A stretch of DNA of 64,000 nucleotides from Streptomyces colonosanans (GTDB taxonomy: Bacteria; Actinomycetota; Actinomycetes; Streptomycetales; Streptomycetaceae). The notes beneath the pieces were generated by a model that was given only the letters and a program-made list of their open reading frames with translations, did not search any database and was not told the origin of the DNA. Made by a program: the position numbers and the translations under genes. Below are positions 8,973 through 15,377 of this stretch, piece after piece. Each line of letters opens with the position of its first letter. Positions within the stretch are counted from its first letter, which is position 1. Location: the NCBI RefSeq assembly GCF_001866645.1, contig NZ_MLYP01000002.1:62001-126000 (forward strand), written 5' to 3'.

Positions 8973-9684
8973 CACCGGCCGTCACCGCGGCGGTGCTGCT
9001 CGCCGCGCTCACGCACGCCGGGTGGAACGCGATCGCGCACCGCATCACCGACAAGCTGGTCGGCTTCACCCTGATCGCGGGCGGCGGGATGCTCATCGGG
9101 CTGGCCATGGCCCCGTTCACGGCGTTCCCGGCGGCGCGGGCGTGGCCGTACCTCCTCGCCTCCGCCTGCATCCATATCGCCTACTACGCGCTGCTGATGC
9201 GCTCCTTCCAGCTCGGCGACTTCGGGCAGGCGTACCCGATCGCGCGCGGCACCGCGCCCCTGCTGGTCACCGTGCTGGCGGCGGTGTTCGCGCACGAGGT
9301 GCCGGACGGCTGGGCCGCGGCGGGCGTCGCCGTGTCGTGCGCGGGCCTGACCGGGGTGGCGCTGTGGGGGCTGCGCGGGCGCCGGCCGAACTGGGCGGCC
9401 ATCGGCGCCGCCCTCGCGACAGGAGGGACGATAGCGGCGTACACGGTGGTGGGCGTACGGGCTTCGGGGTCCTCGTTCGGGTACATCGCGTGGCTGATGG
9501 CGGTGCAGGGAGCCGTGATCCCCGCATACGCCGCGCACCGGTGGCGAGGCGAACTCATCGGCGTGCTACGGCCGTTCGCGACGCTGGGGCTGCTCGGCTC
9601 GGCCCTGTCGGTGACGGCGTACGCCCTGGTCCTGTGGGCGCAGACCCGCGCGGAACTGGCCCCCGTGGCGGCCCTGCGCGAGTC
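8969..9684 (+). pseudogene. EamA/DMT-family transporter, 5' part, interrupted by integration
   Basis: GTG at 8969 overlaps the deacylase stop. The frame encodes nine of about ten membrane helices of a drug/metabolite transporter: HAGWNAIAHRITDKLV, YYALLMRSFQLGDFGQAYPIARGT-type blocks, and a final LWAQTRAELAPVAALRES. In intact members ALRE(T/S)S leads straight into the last helix. Here the frame instead turns into unrelated sequence (Leu-Ala-Gly-Arg) and stops at 9742. The missing C-terminus lies 3.8 kb downstream at 13516-13635 in a compatible frame. The split marks an integration site. The truncated product lacks the last helix and is probably inactive. Confidence 0.85.
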
Positions 9685-9692
9685 TAACTTGG
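9684..9692 (+). repeat. 9-bp direct repeat at left element end
   Basis: CTAACTTGG begins at the left junction; an identical copy lies at 13469-13477, inside the first codons of the integrase. After excision both copies would flank attP. Confidence 0.5.
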
Positions 9693-9869
9693 CTGGTCGG
9701 GGGGCTGGACGTCGAGTAGCAGCTAAGGCGTGGGCCTTTTGAGCCCGCTCGGCCCCAGAGCGGGCAGGCCACCGACCAAACCTGCTCCACCGACCTCTAG
9801 CTAAGGGCGTCGTCAGTCGAGGGCTGGTCACTGGATGTCACTGAGTGGCGTAGGGTGTTCCTACACCGA

Positions 9870-9943
9870 CGCGGGGTGGAGCAGCTCGGTAGCTCGCTGG
9901 GCTCATAACCCAGAGGTCGCAGGTTCAAATCCTGTCCCCGCTA
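9870..9943 (+). tRNA. Initiator tRNA-fMet (CAT)
   Basis: 74 bases, no encoded CCA. Acceptor arms 9870-9876 and 9936-9942 pair except for C1 against T72, the end mismatch typical of bacterial initiators. The anticodon arm CTGGG/CCCAG gives three consecutive G-C pairs below a CTCATAA loop, the other initiator hallmark. The T arm is GCAGG-TTCAAAT-CCTGT. It lies inside the integrated element, about 185 bases from its left end. It looks intact and, with its own terminator, is likely expressed. Confidence 0.93.
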
Positions 9944-9949
9944 CTACAT

Positions 9950-9986
9950 GAAGCGGAGCCTGGGCGTACACACCAGGCTCCGCTTC
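9950..9986 (+). terminator. Intrinsic terminator after tRNA-fMet
   Basis: Perfect 14-bp stem (GAAGCGGAGCCTGG and its complement) with a 9-base loop, followed by ATTTATT. Starts seven bases after the tRNA. Confidence 0.85.
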
Positions 9987-10194
9987 ATTTATTGCTGGGC
10001 AGTTTCCTTTCGGCCCAGCGAGTGACGTCAGTCAACCCTGGCTCATACAGTAATAACCTTGCTAGCCAGGGGGCTTGACGAGGTCATCCCGTACACTCCG
10101 GCCACGTCTTATGCCGTGAGTCCTCGGTACGGTCGAGGTCGTGACCGGCGAGCGTCGGGCAATGCCTCTTGCGGAAGTGTTGAGGTCCTGCTGG

Positions 10195-10638
10195 CTACGG
10201 AGTTGGGTGCGCTGTAGGTGTTGGTCGCGCTCCTGCTGCCCTGAGGATTTCGGCAGTGTCGGGGTGGGGGCCATTGTTCGCCCAGTCCAGGGGGGACCTG
10301 CCTGCGCCGTGGTCTTCGCGGAGGTTGGGATCAGCGCCATGCGCCAACAGTTCCCGGACCGTTTCGGTGTGTCCCCAGCAAGCGGCTGCGCACAGCGGTG
10401 TGCCCTCCGAGCCGGGCCCGCTACTTTCTGCGTCAAGAGAAGCCCCGGCTTCCATAAGCAAGCGGGCTACTTCGGCCTCTCCCTGTACCGATGCCAGGTA
10501 CAGAGGAGTGGTGCCGTCGGTGTTCCTTCTCTCCGGACTCGCTCCACTGCGCAACAGGGCCTTCGCGCTCCTGGCATCGCCTGACAGGACTGCCTCGAAG
10601 AGTCGGTGAGAGAGCTTCTTCTGCTGCCGCTGCTTCAT
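10195..10638 (-). CDS. Ankyrin-repeat protein
   Basis: 147 residues beginning MKQRQQKKLSHRLFEAVLSGD. Three to four ankyrin units follow: ARSAKALLRSGASPERRNTDG, TTPLYLASVQGEAEVARLLMEAGA, GTPLCAAACWGHTETVRELLAHGADPN and SPLDWANNGPHPDTAEILRAAG. No signal peptide or membrane helix, so it is probably a cytosolic protein-binding module. It is cargo of the integrated element. A phage- or defence-related role is possible, but nothing in the sequence shows one. Confidence 0.85.
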   Translation of the reverse strand: MKQRQQKKLSHRLFEAVLSGDARSAKALLRSGASPERRNTDGTTPLYLASVQGEAEVARLLMEAGASLDAESSGPGSEGTPLCAAACWGHTETVRELLAHGADPNLREDHGAGRSPLDWANNGPHPDTAEILRAAGARPTPTAHPTP

Positions 10639-10677
10639 AGCCGGTGAGGCTAGCGATCACGGATGCGCCAGAGCCAG

Positions 10678-11205
10678 TCAGAACGGAAGCTCGGGCCTGG
10701 CGGCGCCTCGCCTGATAGTCATGATCTGCTCGTGGAAGTCGCGCGTGGCGGCTTCGCGCGGGTACCTGGCGCGCAGTTCCTTGTCCAACTCGTCGGCGAC
10801 TAAAAGCAGGGATGGCAGGGACTTCTGGTCGGCTTCCAGAGCTGTGGTGCCCATGCCGATGGCTTCTTCGATGTCACCCATCCGGGCGGAGGCGACTCCG
10901 AGCGTGAGACGGGCCTCTGCCGCGCGCATGGGTGAGATCTCGGTCCCGTCGGGGCCGGTGCTGATACGGATCACGGAGCGGGCGTGGGCGGCGGCGCGTT
11001 CGTCATCTCCGAGGAGGCGGTAGGCGTCCATCTCGCAGAAATCCCACTTGTCCGGGTCAATGATGAAGTGGTGTTCGGGGTGGTCGGGCCTGGGGAGTCG
11101 GTCCAGCCTCGCGCGCCCGGCGTCGAGTGACTCGCGGACGAGGCGGCCGTCTCCCATGCGTGCGGCGGCGCGGGCCTTGTGCGCGTACAACTGTGGGCCT
11201 GTCCG
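10678..11205 (-). pseudogene. C-terminal remnant of a TPR-containing XRE-type regulator
   Basis: The frame encodes helical-repeat sequence: QLYAHKARAAARMGDGRLV, LDRLPRPDHPEHHFIIDPDK, WDFCEMDAYRLLGDDERAAAHA, PMRAAEARLTLGVASARMGDIEEA, SLPSLLLVADELDKEL. This matches the C-terminal half of Streptomyces helix-turn-helix/TPR regulators of about 400 residues. No DNA-binding domain precedes it: upstream of about 11205 the sequence changes abruptly into the tandem-repeat region, and residues before that have no homologous look. The open frame continues to an ATG at 11262, so a short protein could still be made, but it is best read as a truncated gene. Confidence 0.7.
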
Positions 11206-11336
11206 ACGGGTCGCGTCACCGACCCCGCACCCGCCAAAACTGTCACCCGACCGGCGCAACATGACGTGCCACCCACATGGGTGAGGATCAAGCTGACTAG
11301 TGCCCCAACCGAGTCAATCCGTGAAAGGGGAACCAA

Positions 11337-11540
11337 ATGCGCATTCGACGAATCCTCGCCGCCGTCAGCGCCACGGCAGCCCTCGCCGGGCTCGGCCTCA
11401 CAGGCGCCGCCACCGCCACCGCACAGGATGGCTCAGGCTTCACCACCCCGTCTCAGTGCAGGGAGGGCGGCGGACAGCCCTATCTGCACAACACCGTCAA
11501 ATGCTGGGGCGGCAAATACGACGGGATGACTGTCGACTAA
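11337..11540 (+). CDS. Small secreted two-cysteine protein (copy 1)
   Basis: 67 residues. Signal peptide: basic MRIRR, hydrophobic ILAAVSATAALAGLGLTG, AATATA-type cleavage near residue 29. The mature part of about 38 residues has CREGGGQP, a spacer, then CWGGKYDG, ending in a Val-Asp. The two Cys could form one disulfide. GAAAGGGGAACC lies just upstream of the ATG. I do not recognise the family beyond the impression that short Streptomyces secreted proteins with C-x2-GGG...C-x-GG-x-x-(D/N)-G exist. Candidate roles (bacteriocin, signalling peptide, surface peptide) are guesses. Confidence 0.75.
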   Translation: MRIRRILAAVSATAALAGLGLTGAATATAQDGSGFTTPSQCREGGGQPYLHNTVKCWGGKYDGMTVD

Positions 11541-11550
11541 ACCCCACAAG

Positions 11551-11579
11551 GCGCCCCGCAGCCACGCGCCGCGGGGCGC
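11551..11579 (+). terminator. Hairpin after peptide gene 1
   Basis: GCGCCCCGC pairs with GCGGGGCGC, 9 bp, 11-base loop, eleven bases after the stop. The same hairpin follows copy 2. Confidence 0.6.
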
Positions 11580-11736
11580 TCCCGCGCGAGCGTTGCCGGG
11601 AGAGTCGCGGGGACTGTGCCGACCCCGCACCCGACAGCCCTGTCACCCGAATGACGCAACATGACGTGCCACCCACATGGGCGAGGATCAAGCTGACTTG
11701 TGCCCCAACCGAGGCAATCCGTGAAAGGGGAACCGA

Positions 11737-11943
11737 ATGCGCATTCGACGAATCCTCGCCGCCGTCATCGCCACGGCAGCCCTCGCCGGACTCGGCCTCA
11801 CAGGCGCCGCCACCGCCACCGCCGCCACCACAAAGGGTGCCCCATCCGCCGTCACCCCTGAAGAGTGCCGGGAGGGCGGCGGAATGCCAGAAAACTTCTC
11901 CTGCGTGGGCGGTACGCATAACGGGCAGTACCTCCTCGACTAA
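11737..11943 (+). CDS. Small secreted two-cysteine protein (copy 2)
   Basis: 68 residues; the signal peptide is identical to copy 1 except Ser to Ile at residue 11. The mature part differs: TTKGAPSAVTPEE, CREGGGMP, a spacer four residues shorter than in copy 1, then CVGGTHNG and a final Leu-Asp. Both cysteines, the GGG and the C-x-GG-x-x-(D/N)-G block are conserved while the linkers are not, which argues that the Cys-bracketed fold is what is selected. Each copy has its own upstream region and terminator, so the two genes are separate transcription units. Confidence 0.75.
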   Translation: MRIRRILAAVIATAALAGLGLTGAATATAATTKGAPSAVTPEECREGGGMPENFSCVGGTHNGQYLLD

Positions 11944-11953
11944 ACCCCACAAG

Positions 11954-11982
11954 GCGCCCCGCAGCCACGCGCCGCGGGGCGC
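11954..11982 (+). terminator. Hairpin after peptide gene 2
   Basis: Same 9-bp GCGCCCCGC/GCGGGGCGC stem as after copy 1. It lies between the + strand peptide gene and the convergent integrase gene. Confidence 0.6.
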
Positions 11983-12038
11983 GCCCGCGCGAGCGTAGCC
12001 GGGAGAGTCGCAGGGACTGTGCCGACCCGTCGGGCACG

Positions 12039-13487
12039 CTAGTCCAGAGGGTTCGGTTCGATCTCCACCCGGTCCGTGTCGAACCCCCTACCCCTCCGTG
12101 TCGGCGGGCCGACGATCACGGCGGCGAACAGGAACCGATAAATCGCGTTCATACGCGCGTGGTCCTCCGCCTTCTCCAACCTCTCCCAGTTGGCTTCGGC
12201 GTCCGGTCCCGCGATCCCCTCCAGGACGGCAACCGGCCGCTTGATGGTCTTCCGCTGCCGCTCCTTCATCCGCTTCACGATCGGCGTGCGCATGGCCTGG
12301 AAGTCGGCGGTCGTGAAGTCGTCGTCGTTGAGCCACAACTCCTTCAGCTCCCGCAGCTTCTCGCGGTCCTTCTCGTCCGCGATGACGTCGGCTTCGGGGC
12401 GCGTGGTCATGGCGGGCTCGTAGCCGGAGGTGTCCAGCTTGGTCAGCACCTTGATCGCCACGTCCCGAACGAATGCCTCCAACGGCTCGGCCGAGACGGA
12501 GCGGTTGCACTTCTGCTGGTCGGTGTTGTCGGCGCGGTTGCACCGGTAGTAGGGGTACCGCACGCTGTTCGATCCACCCATGCGCGCTCCGCATGCGCAG
12601 GTGACCACCCCGCGCAGGATGTAGTTCCGGATCGGCCGAGTCTTCGTGTCCCGGTGTTGCTGGGCGCGGTATTCCCTGAGCCGCTGCACCTCGTCCCATT
12701 GGCCCCGGTCGATGATGGCGGGCCACGTCCCGACGGCCACTTCTTCGCCCAGGTGGAACCGCAACCCCGCCACGAAGTGGGACGACAGCAGATGGCGAAC
12801 GTTCTCGGGGTTCCACGCCTTGCCCTTCGACGTGGGGATGCCGCGTGCTGCAAAGTCCTGCGCCATCTGGTTCGGTGACTCTCCGTCCAGGTAGCGGCGG
12901 TAGACCTCACGAACGATCTCCGCTTCCTCCTCGACGATCGCACGGCCGTCACGGGTGTAGCCGTACGGCCGGTTGCCCACGTGCGGCCGACCTTCGCGGG
13001 CGTGGTCCTTCAAGGCATCCTTGAGGCGGCGCGACGAATCGTCGGAGGAGCGGCACGCGTGGGCGACCTCGATACGAAGGATGAAACGGTCGTCTGGGTC
13101 CGACAGGTCCCGTCGGTTCGCCTCGCCATGCAGAAGGACGCGCTTGTCGTCGGCGATGGAGAGCAACTCCTCAAGATCCTTGGGCTGCCTCATGAGGCGG
13201 TCGGGGTGGTAGACGATGACGTGCCGAATCTCCCCGTCCCCCATCGCGTTCAGCATCGCTTCCCAACCCGGCCGCTTGCGGTTGCGCTGCCACGCCGAAC
13301 GGTTGTTGTCCACGTAGACGTGCGTCGACTCGACGCGGAGTTGCAGCCGTTCGGCGATGTCCCGGCAGATGCGCTCCTGGCGGTCCACTCCGGTCTGGTC
13401 CTCATCCCGGGTGTGGGAGATAAGGCAGTAGATCGCTGCGGGCTCGCCCGGTGTGATCGTGGCCTTGCCTAACTTGGATCGACTCAT
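12039..13487 (-). CDS. Large serine recombinase (integrase)
   Basis: 482 residues from the ATG at 13487. N-terminal resolvase domain: AAIYCLISHTRDEDQTGVDRQ places the nucleophile at Ser24, and HPDRLMRQPKDLEELL is the conserved DRLxR region. The recombinase domain follows (HAREGRPHVGNRPYGYTRDG; GIPTSKGKAWNPENVRHLL), then a zinc ribbon (CACGARMGG...YYRCNR...KCNRS, residues about 300-330) and a long helical C-terminus. No Shine-Dalgarno precedes the ATG, but TACGGT lies just upstream, so a leaderless message is possible. The frame stays open far upstream through the host DNA, but that extension is not coding. It should catalyse attP x attB integration of the surrounding element. Confidence 0.9.
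   Translation of the reverse strand: MSRSKLGKATITPGEPAAIYCLISHTRDEDQTGVDRQERICRDIAERLQLRVESTHVYVDNNRSAWQRNRKRPGWEAMLNAMGDGEIRHVIVYHPDRLMRQPKDLEELLSIADDKRVLLHGEANRRDLSDPDDRFILRIEVAHACRSSDDSSRRLKDALKDHAREGRPHVGNRPYGYTRDGRAIVEEEAEIVREVYRRYLDGESPNQMAQDFAARGIPTSKGKAWNPENVRHLLSSHFVAGLRFHLGEEVAVGTWPAIIDRGQWDEVQRLREYRAQQHRDTKTRPIRNYILRGVVTCACGARMGGSNSVRYPYYRCNRADNTDQQKCNRSVSAEPLEAFVRDVAIKVLTKLDTSGYEPAMTTRPEADVIADEKDREKLRELKELWLNDDDFTTADFQAMRTPIVKRMKERQRKTIKRPVAVLEGIAGPDAEANWERLEKAEDHARMNAIYRFLFAAVIVGPPTRRGRGFDTDRVEIEPNPLD
13469..13477 (+). repeat. 9-bp direct repeat at right element end
   Basis: CTAACTTGG, identical to 9684-9692, encoding part of the integrase N-terminus on the minus strand. Either part of an attP arm or chance. 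Confidence 0.45.
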
Positions 13488-13515
13488 GGAAACACCGTAT
13501 GAGCCGGGTATGACA

Positions 13516-13635
13516 TCGATCATCGTCGGCGCGGCGATCGGCGCGATCTTCTTCAAAGAGCGGTTCGGCATCCCGCGGATCGCGGCGGCCGGACTGCTGG
13601 TCCTCGGCATCGGCCTGATGCTGCACGCCGGGTAG
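13516..13635 (+). pseudogene. EamA/DMT-family transporter, 3' part
   Basis: From the TCG codon at 13516 the frame reads SIIVGAAIGAIFFKERFG followed by IPRIAAAGLLVLGIGLMLHAG and TAG. This is the last helix of the EamA fold, with its KERFG signature and end. It is in frame with the 5' part at 8969-9684 if the intervening 3.8 kb is removed. No start or ribosome site of its own. Confidence 0.85.
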
Positions 13636-13775
13636 CCGGTGAGCGGTGCCCGTTCCTCTCCGGCGAGCGGCACGCGGGACCCGGTGATCCTCGCGGAAGT
13701 TTCGCGTCCGGGCGAGCATCCTGAGCAAGCAACGCTGAAGCGCACCACCATCGCACGGATCAGGAAGATGACGTC

Positions 13776-14666
13776 ATGACCGACAAGCTCACCGTGAGCG
13801 TCCTGGGCACCGGGATCATGGGGGCCGCGATGGCCCGCAACCTCGTCCGCGCCGGGCACACCGTCCGCGCCTGGAACCGCACCCGCGCCAAGGCCGAACC
13901 GCTCGCCGCCGACGGCGCGCACATCTCCGACACCCCCGCCGACGCCGTGCAGGGCGCCGATGTCGTTCTGACCATGCTGTACGACGGGCCCACCGTCCTC
14001 GAGGTCATGCGGGAGGCCGCCCCCGCCCTGCGCACCGGCACCGCCTGGGTGCAGTCGACCACCGCCGGGACCGACGCCGTGGGCGAGCTGGCCGGCTTCG
14101 CCCGCGACCACGGCCTGGTCTTCTACGACGCCCCCGTGCTCGGCACCCGCCAGCCCGCGGAGGCCGGGCAGCTGACCGTCCTCGCCGCCGGCCCCTCGGA
14201 CGGCCGGGAGGCGGTGACGCCCGTCTTCGACGCCGTCGGCAGCCGCACCCTGTGGACCGGCGAGGACGGTGCCGCGGGCAGCGCCAGCCGTCTGAAGCTG
14301 GTGGCCAACAGCTGGGTTCTCGCGGTCACCGCCGCGACGGGCGAGGTGCTGGCCCTGGCCCGGGCTCTCGACGTCGACCCGCAGAAATTCTTCGACCTCG
14401 TCGCGGGCGGCGGGCTCGACATGGGCTATCTGCGCGCCAAGGCCGATGCCATCCTGAACGACAGGCTCACCCCGCCCAGTTTCGCGGTGACCACCGCGGA
14501 GAAGGACGCCCGTCTGATCGTCCGGGCCGGTGAGCAGCACGGCGTCCGTCTCGACGTGGCCGCCGCGGCCGCCGAACGCCTCTCCCGCGCCGCCGCCCAG
14601 GGCCACGCCGACGAGGACATGGCCGCCGCGTACTTCGCCAGCTTCGACGAGAAGCCCGCCTCCTGA
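13776..14666 (+). CDS. NAD(P)-dependent beta-hydroxyacid dehydrogenase family protein
   Basis: 296 residues, AGGAAG nine bases before the ATG. Rossmann motif VSVLGTGIMGAAMARNLVRAGH at the N-terminus, WNRTRAKAEPL specifying the cofactor ribose (the Arg pair favours NADP), then DAPVLGTRQPAEAGQLTVLAAG as the substrate loop, GSASRLKLVANSWV carrying the catalytic Lys, and a C-terminal helical domain with TAEKDARLI. Member of the 3-hydroxyisobutyrate dehydrogenase/GLYR1 group; substrate unknown. It begins 141 bases after the broken transporter gene. Confidence 0.88.
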   Translation: MTDKLTVSVLGTGIMGAAMARNLVRAGHTVRAWNRTRAKAEPLAADGAHISDTPADAVQGADVVLTMLYDGPTVLEVMREAAPALRTGTAWVQSTTAGTDAVGELAGFARDHGLVFYDAPVLGTRQPAEAGQLTVLAAGPSDGREAVTPVFDAVGSRTLWTGEDGAAGSASRLKLVANSWVLAVTAATGEVLALARALDVDPQKFFDLVAGGGLDMGYLRAKADAILNDRLTPPSFAVTTAEKDARLIVRAGEQHGVRLDVAAAAAERLSRAAAQGHADEDMAAAYFASFDEKPAS

Positions 14667-14751
14667 GGGCGTTCCCGTGAACCGGATCCGCACCGTGCGT
14701 GAGGCGGCCAGGAGGAGCACCCTGGAATCAGCGGTTCCGGAGGTGATGGTC

Positions 14752-15030
14752 ATGGTTCTGCACACCGCAGTGGGATGGCATGTCGAGCTCGAATTCCAGG
14801 AGGACGATGACAAGACACGGGCGGCGGCGCTCGTACGGCTACCCGACGGGAACGAGGTCCGCTCGCGCGGATACGCCAGCCGCCACCACACCGATGCGAA
14901 TCAGCCGCGTGTCGGGGAGGAGATCGCGGGGGCGCGCGCGCTCAACGAGTTGGCGATGCGGCTGCTCACGAAGGCGCACGAGGAGATCGACGAGGCGTCG
15001 GGGAGGACGTCGCGTCCGCTGACGCACTGA
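14752..15030 (+). CDS. DUF1876 family protein
   Basis: 92 residues starting MVLHTAVGWHVELEFQED; the ATG at 14752 is chosen because GGAGG is eight bases upstream (an ATG at 14746 is too close). Conserved core: RAAALVRLPDGNEVRSRGYA, then a PRVGEEIAGARALNELAMRLL helix. The family includes mycobacterial Rv2632c and Rv1738, the latter structurally like ribosome-hibernation factors, so a stationary-phase RNA/ribosome role is possible. That is family inference. Confidence 0.8.
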   Translation: MVLHTAVGWHVELEFQEDDDKTRAAALVRLPDGNEVRSRGYASRHHTDANQPRVGEEIAGARALNELAMRLLTKAHEEIDEASGRTSRPLTH

Positions 15031-15118
15031 GTGCGTTCCGGTGTTGCCCGTACGCGGTGAGACGTACGGGCACCGCCATGCCCGCCGTAGCGGGCGGCTA
15101 CCGAACACTTGCCCAGTG

Positions 15119-15138
15119 CTCCACCCTTCAGGGTGGAG
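15119..15138 (+). terminator. Hairpin after DUF1876 gene / possible insertion-element end
   Basis: CTCCACCC-TTCA-GGGTGGAG, perfect 8-bp stem. It could terminate the DUF1876 message or be a subterminal palindrome of the IS605-type remnant that follows. Confidence 0.45.
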
Positions 15139-15139
15139 G

Positions 15140-15377
15140 TGAAGGGCATCCGGTCCCTTGCGGCCCGGAGGGCCACAGCGGCATGGCTACGATCGCGTCA
15201 TCCGATGACGGAGTTGTCGGATCTACCGCCGGACGGGCGGCAAGTGACGCCTGTGCAGGCCCCTGTAAGACCGATCTCCCCGGAGAGCGGCAAGGGCCGG
15301 TGAAGCAGGAACCCGAGGTGGCACCGCGTAGCGGTGCGGACCGCAATCTCCTGCCCTCGGGCAGGAGAGGACGTCAA
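15140..15377 (+). mobile_element. Remnant of an IS605/TnpB-type right end with omega-RNA-like sequence
   Basis: No intact gene fills this stretch. Its last ~150 bases look like the 3' end of actinobacterial tnpB elements: GGGCCGGTGAAGCAGGAACC, a small stem GCACCGC-GTA-GCGGTGC (15321-15337), then AATCTCCTGCCC opening a 9-bp terminal hairpin (15348-15367), and a GAGGACGTCAA end. The short + frame through it (DACAGPCKTDLPGERQG, VKQEPEV) resembles a degenerate TnpB C-terminus. The catalytic body of TnpB is absent. The element end overlaps the last codon and stop of the convergent hydrolase. The call rests on remembered similarity. Confidence 0.45.

Larger units (their letters stand above)
11221..12023 (+). 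repeat. Tandem duplication of a ~400-bp secreted-peptide cassette
   Basis: Two consecutive units, 11221-11620 and 11621-12023, each with the same upstream region (CATGACGTGCCACCCACATG), ribosome site (GTGAAAGGGGAACC), 67/68-codon gene and terminator hairpin. They are near-identical except in the sequence for the mature peptide, where they diverge sharply. The pattern suggests duplication followed by selection for divergence in the mature part. Confidence 0.9.
9683..13517. mobile_element. 3.8-kb serine-integrase element inserted in the EamA gene
   Basis: Bounded on the left by the break after ALRES codons (9683-9684) and on the right by the restart of the transporter at 13516-13517. The integrase gene sits at the right end, with its ATG only 29 bases from the right junction, as is usual for attP-adjacent integrases. 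TC is the only short in-frame shared dinucleotide at both junctions and is the simplest crossover core; intact relatives appear to need one more codon, so a small error is possible. Cargo: an initiator tRNA with terminator, an ankyrin gene, a truncated regulator, two duplicated secreted-peptide genes and the integrase. No excisionase, replication or transfer gene was seen. Confidence 0.8.

Noticed and set aside
12039-14891. A 950-residue minus-strand frame that includes the integrase
   Set aside because: Only the part from the ATG at 13487 is integrase-like; the rest runs antisense to the transporter fragment and the dehydrogenase gene.
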